A DNA stretch of 64,000 nt from Sorghum bicolor (taxonomy: Eukaryota > Streptophyta > Magnoliopsida > Poales > Poaceae), in contig NC_012870.2 of assembly GCF_000003195.3 (NCBI RefSeq), forward strand, positions 1,955,501 through 2,019,500, in the 5' to 3' direction. A model generated the notes under the pieces. The model did no database searches, was not told where the DNA came from, and saw only the letters and a program-made list of their open reading frames with translations. Below, piece after piece: positions 43,355 through 54,369 of the stretch. A program made the translations under genes and the position numbers. Within the stretch, counting starts at the first letter, position 1. Each line of letters opens with the position of its first letter.

Positions 43355-45865
43355 GGGCCGCGACGGCCTGCTCTGGTGGCGCGACCTCGCGCGCTGCCAC
43401 GCTGGCGACGTCTCCGTCGCCGTCGCCCAGGCCAACCAGGTGCTCGAGGACCAGTGCCGCCTCGACTCCGCCCCGCCCCTCGGCACCGTCGTCGGCGTCT
43501 TCGACGGCCACGGCGGCCCCGACGCCGCCCGCTTCGCCTGCGACCACCTCGTCCCCAACCTCCGAGGTAATCCATTCCACGCCCTAATGCAACCTCGTCC
43601 CGCGGCCGGCGCGCCGTGAGAGTGAAACTGTATAAATAGGCAGGCAGCTGACGCTTGATTGATTTCCGCGCAGAGGCGTCCTCAGGCCCGCGGGGCGTCA
43701 CCGCGGACGCCATCAGGGAGGCGTTCCTGGCCACAGAGGAAGGCTTCCTCGCGCTCGTGTCAAGCCTCTGGGAGGCCCAGCCGGACATCGCCACGGCCGG
43801 GACGTGCTGCCTCGTCGGCGTCGTGCACAACAGGACCCTTTTCGTCGCCAACCTCGGCGATTCCCGGGCTGTTCTCGGGAAGAAGGTGGGCCGCGCCGGG
43901 CAGATTACCGCGGAGCAGTTGTGCAGCGAGCACAATGCCAATCAGGAGGCTGTCAGGCAGGAGCTCAAGGCTCAACACCCAGATGATGCGCAGATAGTTG
44001 CACTCAAGCATGGGGTCTGGAGAGTGAGGGGCCTCATACAGGTCGGTCTTACCTGAGTCCCTTGTATGGTAAATTCATTCATGAATCAGAGTCTAGTATG
44101 TCTGGTGCTTATGATTATGTGGTGGCAGTGCAGGTGTCTAGATCAATCGGCGATGTATACCTGAAACATGCAAAGTATAACACAGAGCGAATCAAACCCA
44201 AGTTCAGGCTTTCTGAATCATTCAGCAAGCCATTGTTGAGTGCTGATCCAGCTATCATCTCCCGCAATCTTGAACCAAATGACTGTTTCATCATATTCGC
44301 GTCAGATGGTTTGTGGGAACACCTGAGCAATCAGGAAGCTGTTGAGATTGTTCACAACCATCAACATGCTGTAAGATTCCTTTTCTTTTAAGTTCCATAA
44401 CTACTTAAGTTACTTATGTGATTTCATATAAATACAAACAGTTTGCAAAAATGTTCATGGCCAGAACCCTTAAGATCACAACTATATATTAACACCAAAT
44501 GCTGCAATATCTCTATGGAGTTTTTGTTTTGCAATGGTAGCAACTAGCAATACTTTCACTACACAAAATCATCAGAACTAGGGAATTGCTAAACACGTGG
44601 TGAACCTATTATTCTACCCATGGAATTGTGGACTAGAACTATCAGTCAGTGTGATCAATTTGGAATGTCACGGTCTCCAGTTCTCATAGATTGCATTCAC
44701 TTTTAAGCTCATGACTGTGTTAAAATCCAGGCAAACATGTCTAGAGTGAATACAACTTGGTTGCATTAAAATCCAGGCCTTACCATTTTGCCAGTATCGG
44801 CCTGTTCGCTTGTCTAAAAAGCCATGACTGAAAGTACTGTTCGCTGATTTTTTGTGAGAGAAAAACAATACTGAATAGCTGGCAGATTCGGAATACTAAT
44901 AATTAATTCATTCTGGATGTGTGGCTGGCATGCAACCTGTATGGCTGTATCCGGACCCCACAGTTCTGCTCCTGTTGTGATCAGCAAGCTGTTACAACCT
45001 TTTATTGCTTCGCATTTAGGGTCATCTGTTAGGTATCAGTTATGGGGAAAAGTTTGCAGTGTCAACAGTGTCTTTTTAGCATATCGCTCACACGAGCTGG
45101 GCTACATGCCCACACCTCCAGCCTAAACGAGTTTGTGAGTATTGTGACCTGCTTAGCGAGAGTATGTGCTATGTGTCAACGGTGTCCTGCCCTCCAGTAA
45201 TGCTGCAAGGAGGATTGTGGTCATGATATTTTTTGTCAAATGATGCAAACTGTGTACATGGTTATTAGACCTATGATTAAGTGTAATAAATGTACTACTT
45301 GCATGAAAGGAATATCGGTTCTGAGTTATTTTTGAAGTACCGGGGATGCACTACCATGAATGACATCCACCTAGTTACTTTGTCCAGTCTTATTAGTTTT
45401 GTGTATTTGTTTGGTCTGCTGCCTCTTGACGACTCACTTGGCTGCCATGGCTGGACATGTTATTGCTTTGTACACTGAAATAGCATGTAAGATGTCACAT
45501 CAGTCTCCAATTTGACATGTTAAGTTACTGTGCTAGTCTAATGTGCTCAATTTAAATAGTACAATGTCCTTACAAATACATTGAATTACTTTTGTTACTT
45601 TCAAAAACAAGAGTTGCATTTACTATGATTGCTGTTTTTTTTTCTTACTCAGGGAAGTGCAAGAAGACTCATAAAAGCCGCTCTACAAGAAGCAGCGCGG
45701 AAGCGTGAGATGCGTTACTCGGACCTTACAAAGATCGATAAGAAAGTTCGCAGGCATTTTCATGATGACATTACTGTCATCGTCTTATTTATAAACCATG
45801 ACCTATTATTGAAAGGTGCTCCGCAAGGACAACCCCTCTCCATCAGATGTGCCCTAGATTATTGA
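43236..45865 (+). CDS. Protein phosphatase 2C, clade D type
   Basis: Mg/Mn-dependent Ser/Thr phosphatase. Clade D PP2Cs in Arabidopsis dephosphorylate plasma-membrane H+-ATPases and are inhibited by SAUR proteins; that role is inferred here. Exons 43236-43566, 43674-44041, 44134-44370 and 45653-45865; 382 residues, typical. Seen: [14 protein letters not shown] start, [20 protein letters not shown], the metal site [42 protein letters not shown], and [11 protein letters not shown]. The clade-typical N-terminus sets the start. The frame stays open upstream to an ATG at 42654, without family similarity. An ATG at 43223 opens a 43-codon overlapping upstream ORF in another frame. Confidence 0.93.
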
Positions 45866-45999
45866 CAGTGAGCTAGTTCATCCACTGGTGTTCAGCTCCT
45901 ATGGGCAGCCATATCCAGAGTCAGCTGACATGGTCAACCGGTTGTGAAAAGCGCACAACCTCCGGCACCAGTTTCCTTTTTCGTTTCCCATTTTTGCAC

Positions 46000-47020
46000 A
46001 TATAAAATTGACAAGTTGCTGAAAATGGCCAGTTTCCCCTCTTGAACTATGTCGGATAAAATGCGGATACTCTTCGGTTTTGGAGATATATGTCTAGGCT
46101 CTAGAGCGTGAGGGAAGTTTATAAAGGCTTACAGTATGTAACTTCTGATCGGTTCGTTCTCTTTCTTACAGCTACAGCTAGTTCGTTTTGTATGTGACAA
46201 TTGGCAGCATGTTTAACCACAGCCCCCTGGCGTTTGACAGCGACCCGGTTACAGTACTCGAGGCTGTCATGATCAGAGTTGGTATTCAAGCATGAATTAG
46301 GATTAGTGAGATGTGATGATCAATCTCCCACTCGGGTTTTTGCAGGAAACATTATGGGTTCAGAAAAGTCCAAACGTTTCTAGTCGTTATTTTAGACTAA
46401 AAGGCTTGAAAGCAAACAGCTGGTGTGAGCTTTTGCCACTGAAAAATTGCAGAATTCTCTTATTTTTTCATGAAATGTACAATTGTTCTACCGGATGATT
46501 CCACCCAGCCATGGTTTTCCCACGTGCCCAGGAAAAGAAACGGAGCCGGAGAAGCCACAGTTTCCACCTCCCTTCGCCTAGTTCACTTTTTGGGCGAAGT
46601 TTTTTTTTTTTTTGAGCCGTTGATTTTGCTGGAGAAGCCACAGCTTACAGCTCTCTTCAGCGGAAAAGCCACAAATTTCAGCTCTCTTTGCCTCTTATTA
46701 TTATTTTTTTTGACTGGCTTCGCCCAGGAGCCATACCAAAGGAGGCCTAAGTGCGGAATCGATCACGGGTGATATGAATGGAGAAAACATTTATGTATCA
46801 ATGTTTTGTTTTGGTAGATTTCTGTGAAGCAAACATGATGTGTCCGGTCAGGAAAATAGAGTAGTGTAGCACATGGTTGATAGAAATCACATATGCACAC
46901 AGAGTTTGAGTTATTCTGAACAAATTGAATGGTAGTATTTTGGACAAGTTGCATTCCAATTAAGCTAAATATAGAACAACTAGAGCATCGGATGTTGGAA
47001 AAGTATACTTATATATTAAC
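46000..47020. other. PP2C 3' flank and intergenic DNA
   Basis: 3' UTR of the PP2C, then non-coding DNA with short repeats of the kind GAGAAGCCACAG...CTCTCTTC (46540-46700). No gene seen. Confidence 0.4.
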
Positions 47021-48175
47021 TAGCAAATATGCCCGTGCGTTGCAACGGAAGAAAAACATCAAATGACCCTAGAAAGTGATGACATAATGTTACATATCTT
47101 TTATATTTATCCTTTTTATAAAATTTAAAGTCCATAATTTATTTTATTGATAACAATAACATCTATGGTATTAGATAGTTAATATTTACAATAATATGTA
47201 GCTTGAAGACATATTTATTTAATAACAAAAATAGAAATTAGTTAAACCTTATCTCACTCTAATATTACCTCTTAATATACTTCAGTATTATATTAAAACA
47301 TGAGAAGTTTGATGCTAGCATTATTTTTTTATTTAGATTAGGATTGCTATGAAATATGAATCAAGCATCACATTAAATAGGCTACCATAAACTTTTTATA
47401 ATAATTGGAGCAAGATAACTACAATTTTAATTTTACACTAAAAAGCATAGGCAAACATTTCCAACAAAAAAAAGTGTACTAAAATTTGTGATATTTTTTG
47501 TTTACTTCATGGATCTACATATGTGGAGCTGAACAAAATTTGTTTTAAAATTTTTAGATTTTTCTATGAATTACTACGCATTTATCAATTTTCAGCTGAT
47601 TTTTTTATTTAGATTAGGATTGCTATGAAATATGAATCCAGCATCACATTAAATAGGCTACCATAAAATTTTTATAATAATTGGAGCAAGATAACTACAA
47701 TTTTAATTTTATACTAAAAAGCATAGGCAAACATTTCCAACAAAAAAAAGTATACTAAAATTTGTGATATTTTTTGTTTACTGTATGGATCTACATATGT
47801 GAAGCTGAACAAAATTTATTTTATAATTTTTAGAATTTTCTATGAATTACTACGTATTTATCAATTTTTAGCCGATTTAAAAAATAAAAGAAAAATAAAT
47901 TGGAGATTTTACATTGGGAAATCTAGGAAAACTTTTATTCTTTTTTTCTTCCATCATACCGATTCCGGACTGATTGGGTGACGGACGGGAAAAGGAAACA
48001 GAGGTTTTGCATTAGGAACCCTAGAAAGTTTTTTATTTTCTTTTTCTCCTCTACAAACTTGGACGGAGGAGGCCACCGCCGAAACCAAACCGAACGGGAC
48101 GGCGACAGGAGACGGAAGATTGGCAGGAAAAAAAGCAGACTGAAATTTTGACTCTTTATAGATAGGTATAGATAA
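47021..48175. mobile_element. Non-autonomous element with GCCCGTGCGTTGCAACGG start
   Basis: Begins CTAGCAAATATGCCCGTGCG and runs to about TATAGATAGGTATAGAT, a pattern I recognise as a recurrent grass repeat. I cannot assign the superfamily: no clear inverted termini or target duplication. It has an internal tandem duplication (next entry). Confidence 0.45.
47325..47876. repeat. 276-bp tandem duplication
   Basis: Two adjacent near-identical copies (starting ATTTAGATTAGGATTGCTAT at 47331 and 47607) inside the repeat element. Only scattered differences are visible. Confidence 0.85.
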
Positions 48176-48259
48176 TATGCAGAATATTTTGCGAACCCTC
48201 GCAAGCATATACATGGTGTTGGAGAGCGATGATCCCCCAATGCTGTGCAACAGACCAAT

Positions 48260-48362
48260 TAAATGTAAACCTTCTCTAGAATATTAGGTAGTAGGTAGAA
48301 CACCACTATATAAATGTAAACATTCTCTAGAATATTAGGTAGTAGGTAGAACACCACTAGAA
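48260..48362. repeat. 51-bp tandem repeat, two copies
   Basis: Units starting AAATGTAAAC at 48261 and 48312, with one clear difference (CCTTCT/CATTCT). Confidence 0.85.
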
Positions 48363-48742
48363 CATCATCGAATCTAGTAACCTGCAAGTATGCTAGTGAA
48401 ATCAAGTTAAAAAAGCACAAAACATCATAATTGAATCTAGTAAGTCTCCGTAGTTGAAGGCTTGCAAAAGAGTAACATGTTCAGATTAATACATTGTACT
48501 TGTGGAATTGGGGCATGTAATTCAATTAAATCATGTAGATTTATCCAGCATTTAGAACAGAGCAATCTCGAGGATGTTGGATGCATATGCACCCTGAACT
48601 TGATTCACCCATGCATCCAAATCCAAACTACATAAAGGCAAGTACCGTATAGTTTTTGGATTTTAGGTTAAAAAAAGAAGTACTGCAACCAAACCAACAT
48701 CTCCCATGATGAAGAGAAGTAACTAAAGATTGAAAGCACTAA

Positions 48743-49030
48743 GGGGGTGTTTAGTTCCTCTTTTTTCTTAATTTTTTTTAGATTTTGGTCTATCATTTTG
48801 CACCATGCAAAATTTTTGACAAAAAGGTAGTTATTCTCCATTTTGGATTTTGGGTTCAAGAGGCCAAAAAAAAAACTCAAAAAGAGCCTCAAAAGGCTTT
48901 CACGAGGATAATAAATTCTGTATTTTGGATATAACTAAACATGACGTGAAAATTTTAGCATTTTACATTTTATGACTCCAAAGTAGTTGACATTTTGCAT
49001 TTTGAATTCTACGGAAAACTAAACACCCCC
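48743..49030. mobile_element. Tourist-like MITE
   Basis: 288-bp element with inverted ends GGGGGTGTTTAGTTCC and complement, flanked by TAA at 48740-48742 and 49031-49033. PIF/Harbinger type. Relatives at 53572-53867 and, decayed, 35985-36285. Confidence 0.85.
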
Positions 49031-49324
49031 TAAATTTAGGACTACCCCATTTCAGAACTAAGTTCAGAGATCGACTCAAATCAGCTCATGCATATAGCCA
49101 TATAGGTAGAAAGGAGTACTACTCTGATTTATCAGACATTGGTACGTCGACCGTACTGAGAAAGTGAGAATTGATCATACAATTTTTTTCCCAAGCTCAT
49201 ATATCCCAGTTGGGCCGCAGATCCCAGATCAGCTGGGCCCGGAAATGGGCTGATTCAGACGACACAAAGTGACAGGCCTCGGCGAGCCGGCCGGCATGTC
49301 GATGAGCTCCCCAATCCGATTCCG

Positions 49325-51532
49325 ATGCTGTGCTGCTGCGCCACCGCATCCCTCTCGTCTCCGTCTCCTCCCTCGCATGCCGCCGACCCCCACGCGCGCC
49401 TCAGGGCGGCGGCAGCATGCTCCGACCTGCCGGGCGCTATCGCCGCCTTCGCCTCCATGTCATCCTCCGCCGCCGCCAACGCGGCCGCGCGCCCCGTCCT
49501 CCGCACCTTCACCGCGCTCCTCAAGCTCTGCGCGGCGCGCGCCGACCTCGCCACGGGCCGCGCCGTCCACGCGCAGCTGACCGCGCGGGGGCTCGCCTCC
49601 GAGTCCCTCGCCGCCACGGCCCTTGCCAATATGTACTTCAAATGCCGCCGCCCCGTGGACGCGCGCAGGGTGTTCGACCGCATGCCCGCCAGGGACCGCG
49701 TCGCCTGGAACGCACTCGTGGCCGGGTACGCGCGGAACGGGCTCCCCGCGCTCGCGATGGAGGCGGTCGTCCGGATGCAGGGGGAGGAGGGCGGGGAGCA
49801 GCCCGACTCCATCACGCTCGTGTCGGTGCTGCCGGCCTGCGCCGACGCCCGGGTGCTCGGCGCTTGCCGAGAGGTCCACGCATTCGCGCTCCGTGCGGGG
49901 CTCGATGAGCTCGTCAATGTCTCCACGGCGGTCCTTGATGCCTACTGCAAGTGTGGTGCGGTTGAGGCGGCGAGGGCGGTCTTCGATTGGATGCCTGTCA
50001 GGAACTCCGTGTCTTGGAATGCCATGATTGATGGGTATGCTGAGAACGGGAACGCCTCGGAGGCTCTGGCTTTGTTCTGGAGGATGGTCCAGGAGGGTGT
50101 GGATGTGACGGATGCAGCTGTGTTGGCAGCATTGCAAGCGTGTAGGGAGCTTGGATGCCTCGACGAGGCAAGGCGTGTCCATGAGCTACTTGTGAGGGTT
50201 GGCTTGAAGTCCAATGTGTCGGTGATGAACGCGCTTATCACCACGTACTCCAAGTGCAAGAGGGCAGACCTTGCTGCCCATGCGTTCAATGAGCTGGGCA
50301 TCAAGAAGACACGGATCTCGTGGAATGCCATGATCCTCGGCTTCACACAGAATGGATGCTCCGAGGATGCTGAGAGGCTCTTCGCTAGAATGCAGTTGGA
50401 AAATGTGAAACCAGATTCGTTCACCTTAGTCAGCGTGATTCCTGCAGTCGCGGATATTTCTGACCCGCTGCAGGCAAGATGGATCCATGGGTATTCTATC
50501 AGGCACCAACTAGACCAGGATATCTATGTCCTGACGGCCCTTATCGACATGTACTCCAAATGTGGCCGTGTTACCATAGCCAGAAAGCTCTTCGATTCTG
50601 CAAGGGACAGGCATGTCATCACCTGGAATGCAATGATCCATGGTTATGGTTCGCATGGTTTTGGCCAGGTTGCAGTTGAGCTATTTGAAGAGATGAAGGG
50701 CACTGGCAGTTTGCCCAACGAGACAACTTTCCTCTCGGTCCTTGCAGCTTGCAGTCATGCTGGTTTGGTTGATGAAGGGCGGAAATATTTTGCTAGCATG
50801 AAGGACTATGGGCTTGAACCTGGAATGGAGCACTATGGTACCTTGGTGGATCTTCTTGGACGAGCTGGGAAGGTAGATGAAGCTTGGTCTTTCATCCAAA
50901 ACATGCCTATAGAACCTGGCATTAGTGTTTACGGTGCAATGTTAGGTGCTTGCAAGTTGCACAAGAATGTTGAATTGGCTGAAGAATCAGCACAGAAAAT
51001 CTTTGAGCTGGGCCCAGAGGAGGGGGTGTACCATGTCCTCTTGGCAAACATTTATGCAAACGCTTCAATGTGGAAGGATGTTGCGAGGGTGAGGACTGCT
51101 ATGGAGAAGAAAGGACTCCAGAAGACTCCTGGATGGAGTATTATCCAGCTCAAAAATGAGGTCCATACCTTCTACTCCGGAAGCACAAATCACCAGCACA
51201 CAAAGGAAATATATGCAAGGCTGGCTAAGCTCATTGAAGAGATCAAAGCTGTGGGATATGTGCCAGACACTGATTCGATACATGATGTGGAAGATGATGT
51301 CAAGGCACAGCTGCTTAACACCCACAGTGAGAGGCTTGCCATTGCATATGGGCTCATTCGAACAGCCCCTGGCACAACAATTCAGATAAAGAAGAACCTT
51401 CGAGTTTGTAACGACTGTCATAATGCAACCAAGTTAATATCTCTAGTGACAGGACGGGAAATAGTCATGAGAGATATTCAACGATTTCACCATTTTAAGG
51501 ATGGTAAATGTTCATGTGGAGACTACTGGTAG
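49325..51532 (+). CDS. CRR22: PPR-DYW RNA editing factor, CRR22-like
   Basis: Pentatricopeptide repeat protein of the PLS-DYW class: the repeats bind an organellar RNA and the C-terminal DYW domain is the C-to-U deaminase. Intronless, 735 residues. PLS repeats run from about residue 55 to 550 (many WNAMI..., MYSKCG... units), then E/E+ motifs, then a complete DYW domain with the deaminase motif HSERLAIAYGL, CNDCHNATK, HHFKDGKCSCGDYW at the end. From memory the whole C-terminal half is very close in pattern to Arabidopsis CRR22, which edits plastid transcripts; orthology is inferred. The N-terminus is Ala/Ser-rich and could be a plastid transit peptide, but the start is uncertain: ATGs at 49269 and 49293 are in other frames. 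Confidence 0.93.
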   Translation: MLCCCATASLSSPSPPSHAADPHARLRAAAACSDLPGAIAAFASMSSSAAANAAARPVLRTFTALLKLCAARADLATGRAVHAQLTARGLASESLAATALANMYFKCRRPVDARRVFDRMPARDRVAWNALVAGYARNGLPALAMEAVVRMQGEEGGEQPDSITLVSVLPACADARVLGACREVHAFALRAGLDELVNVSTAVLDAYCKCGAVEAARAVFDWMPVRNSVSWNAMIDGYAENGNASEALALFWRMVQEGVDVTDAAVLAALQACRELGCLDEARRVHELLVRVGLKSNVSVMNALITTYSKCKRADLAAHAFNELGIKKTRISWNAMILGFTQNGCSEDAERLFARMQLENVKPDSFTLVSVIPAVADISDPLQARWIHGYSIRHQLDQDIYVLTALIDMYSKCGRVTIARKLFDSARDRHVITWNAMIHGYGSHGFGQVAVELFEEMKGTGSLPNETTFLSVLAACSHAGLVDEGRKYFASMKDYGLEPGMEHYGTLVDLLGRAGKVDEAWSFIQNMPIEPGISVYGAMLGACKLHKNVELAEESAQKIFELGPEEGVYHVLLANIYANASMWKDVARVRTAMEKKGLQKTPGWSIIQLKNEVHTFYSGSTNHQHTKEIYARLAKLIEEIKAVGYVPDTDSIHDVEDDVKAQLLNTHSERLAIAYGLIRTAPGTTIQIKKNLRVCNDCHNATKLISLVTGREIVMRDIQRFHHFKDGKCSCGDYW

Positions 51533-52165
51533 TGAAATACTGAAGGCAGTCTGAACTCTGAATATCCATCTTTGAGATTATATAGGAAAACTTCACTGGA
51601 ATATGAATACAAGTATACGATTGAACTAACAGGTAAAGCTAGTTATTCTATCTGTTTCACACACATCATGTTTTGATTGGAGCATTCTCTATGTTGATTT
51701 CATGAGGAGTGTATACCATGTTTTTTTTATAGTCAGTGTAGTTACCCTTTGCATTGATGGTTCTTGGTTAAGCTAGTGAAGTCCAGCAGTTCTTATGATC
51801 TCTTCACCATTTCAGGGAACCTACAGCCTACTGTAGAGTTACAGGCTTACAGCAGTCCATTTGACTATGTCCTTGATACATTTTTAAAGTTTTTTTTCTT
51901 CCATACAAAAAGTAGTGCACAAGATATTGCTTGTTGAGGACACTGCTTTTCATCTCCATGCCTTGTCTGAAGCTAGATGTGTACATGATGAGATTAGCAC
52001 TGGTAACTGAAGAAATAAGTGTTTTTTTTTCAACTAGTGGATGAGGATTATAATTCCGAAGATGATAGTTCTGTTGTGGCACTTCAGTATGGCAGTAGCG
52101 TTAACACAAGAAATCCAGCAAATAAATATGCAATTTATAAATGTGGTTGTTCTATGTACTTGCAG

Positions 52166-52651
52166 TCACTCTCACAAACCATGAATGCTTCTATGGAGGA
52201 GCTGGCTCGATGCCCAGGAATTGGTGAGCAGAAGGTACTGCAACGTGCACACATTGGTTATCCCTTTGAAAGAAACTGCAAACTCCCTATTTTGAGTTTT
52301 TTTTCTTCTACCGAACCCTGTTTCCCTGTTTAATATGTGTGTGTATTGTTTTAGGTAAAATGCCTCTATGATTCCATGAGCCATTCAAACGGGTTTCTGC
52401 CTGCCCAAACCTTGTAGTACCGGATACCCCTAGACCGAGAGAAAGCAAAAGGTCAACCTTCATCTACAGATGGCAGTTTGCAAGATGCGGTAGAGAAGCC
52501 AGATGCGGCAAAGAAGAAGAAAGGTTCTGATGTAAGGTTGTCCCTTATTCCTTTGCCAAGTATTCAGAGAAGATCCGCAGCCAGGGCCATGATGCAGCAA
52601 ACGAGGCCGGTGAAGGTATTAGCAGCTCAACCATGGAAGTTGTCAAGTTGA
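52166..52651 (+). pseudogene. ERCC1: ERCC1 C-terminal fragment, broken
   Basis: Remains of the end of the XPF partner ERCC1 (nucleotide excision repair). Exon 52166-52234 codes MNASMEELARCPGIGEQK, the helix-hairpin-helix. After a GT-AG intron, the next exon (from 52355) has VKCLYDS, then in shifted frames HEPFKRVSACPNLVVPDTP, KAKGQPSSTDGSLQDAVEK and AKYSEKIRSQGHDAANEAGE. At least three frameshifts interrupt it, and the central domain is absent. Because an intron is kept, it came from genomic DNA, not from an mRNA copy. It directly follows the PPR gene on the same strand. Confidence 0.75.
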
Positions 52652-52699
52652 CAGGGCGAGAGACTAGATTAGTAGCAGTGGGGTTAACGGTACTAGAGA

Positions 52700-53440
52700 A
52701 ATGCTAGTTCGTGCCTTCCTGTTAGGTGTTAGGTGCCTGTTGTTGTTGTACTCGCAGAACATTTTCCTATGTATGTTCCCCTCTTGTAACGTTCACCCTC
52801 AGAAGCATGCAAAATGTTCTAGCACGTAACAAATCCTTTTGCCTCCTCTTGTCTCTTGTGAGAAGAAATGACAAGGCCATGCAAAATTTTGTGCTCGAAA
52901 GTTTGATGGCCGTGAGAATATTAAAATCACTATAAAATCTTCAGAGCTTGGGGGGCAAAGCTAGAACTCTAGTGAGGAAGCCAAAAAAGGGTGTCATTGT
53001 TGCTGTCCAGAGCAGTAAACAGAAAAAAAAAACAGTAAGGCCGATGTCTCAAACCGATTTTTTTTTTATGTAACAAACCGATCTAATTAAGGTGGATCAA
53101 AGACACAACGCACCTACAAATTAGGATATCTGGAGATTGGAATTTTGAAGACAATTAAAGTCATGAATTCCAGCAAAGAGGTGCAATCATTTTTTTACTG
53201 ATTTTTGAACAGGTACACCAAACAATGGGTTCATTTCAACGAACTGCCCATAAAAAAAAAAGAAATTTGGTCGCCTTCGAAGCAAGTTTTGTATGCTTAA
53301 AAAGAAAGGGGTTGATCCTCCTGTAGAGGTCATCAAGACAGACATCTCTTATATTGGTTTAATGAAGTCCGATTGAAGAGGACAAAGAACCAATTGTTAT
53401 TGGAAATCAAGCTCAATCCACTTAGCAAAAAGTGTAGCGA
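52700..53440. other. Intergenic DNA
   Basis: No gene supported; AT-rich with short poly-A/T runs. Confidence 0.4.
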
Positions 53441-53449
53441 AGTCATTCT

Positions 53450-53990
53450 AAAAACCATGAAGAGTCAAAACATATCAAGTTTGATTAAATTATAGAAAAA
53501 ATAACAAAAAATTATAACATCAAATAGGTATATTATAAAAATATAATTAATAAAGAATCTAATGATACTTAGTGTTTAGTTCCCCATAAAATCCAAAATA
53601 CAAAATGTCAACTATTTTGGAGTCTTGAAATGCAAAATGCTAAATTTTTTAGAATCATGTTTAATTCCATCCAAAATGTAGAATTTATTGTTCTCATGAG
53701 AGCCTCTTGAGGCTATTTTTAGGTTTTTTTTGGCCTCTTGAGGCCAAAATTCAAAATGGAAAATAACCACTTTTTTGCTAAAAAAATTTTATGGTGTTTA
53801 GTTCCATTATACGAAATGATGGACCAAAACTCAAATTTTTTTGAAAAAAGGGGAACTAAACACCCCATTAGTTGGCATCATAAATATTATTATTTTATAA
53901 TATTAATTTGGTTAAATTTGAGATGCTTTAACTCATCAAAAATTTTAGAATTATTTATAATTTGAGATAGCGAGAGTATTTATTAGAAAC
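53450..53990. mobile_element. Stowaway-like MITE split by a Tourist-like MITE
   Basis: Outer element: left part about 53450-53571 (AGAGTCAAAACATATCAAG...) and right part about 53868-53990 (...TTTATAATTTGAGATA). Inner element 53572-53867, ends GTGTTTAGTTCCCC and GGGGAACTAAACACCCCA, with TTA on both sides (53569-53571, 53868-53870). The inner one must be younger. Confidence 0.75.
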
Positions 53991-54369
53991 TTGGTCAAAC
54001 GAGAAATACTTTAACTAATGCATATACCATAGTTGTATTTTTTTAGAAAAGAGATAGTACATGTGATTATGCCTATACCATAGTTGTATTCTTTTTAGAA
54101 CAGAGATAGTACATGTGATTACACAGGGAAATTTGCTTTCACGGAGGCTCTCCACGCTTGTCAGCACGAGACGTCACCCCAATGAGTGGCTATCGAAGGG
54201 GAAAAAAGGGAGAGAGAGAGAGAGAGATCACTCCATGACAAGGTGTAGGCGGCCATCGCGCGCGAAGCGAAAACAATTCGCGCTCAAAGACGCGGCGGCG
54301 CTCTCCCGTCTCTTCTCTTGGACCCTCCCTTCCCGTTTTCCCGCCTCGCTCCTCCTGGACTAGGGTTCC

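Noticed and set aside
42854..43941. Long minus-strand frames opposite PP2C exons 1 and 2
   Set aside because: Arg/Gly/Pro-rich shadows of GC-rich coding DNA with no domain.
44795..44900. Possible Tourist MITE in PP2C intron 3 (GGCCTGTTCGCTTG)
   Set aside because: Only one recognisable end; no matching inverted end or target duplication nearby.
49269..49580. Earlier ATGs at 49269 and 49293 as the PPR start
   Set aside because: They are in other frames and cannot reach the PPR frame without a frameshift.
49255..50182. Minus-strand frames opposite the PPR gene
   Set aside because: Mirror frames of the intronless PPR gene; composition is that of a shadow, no motif.
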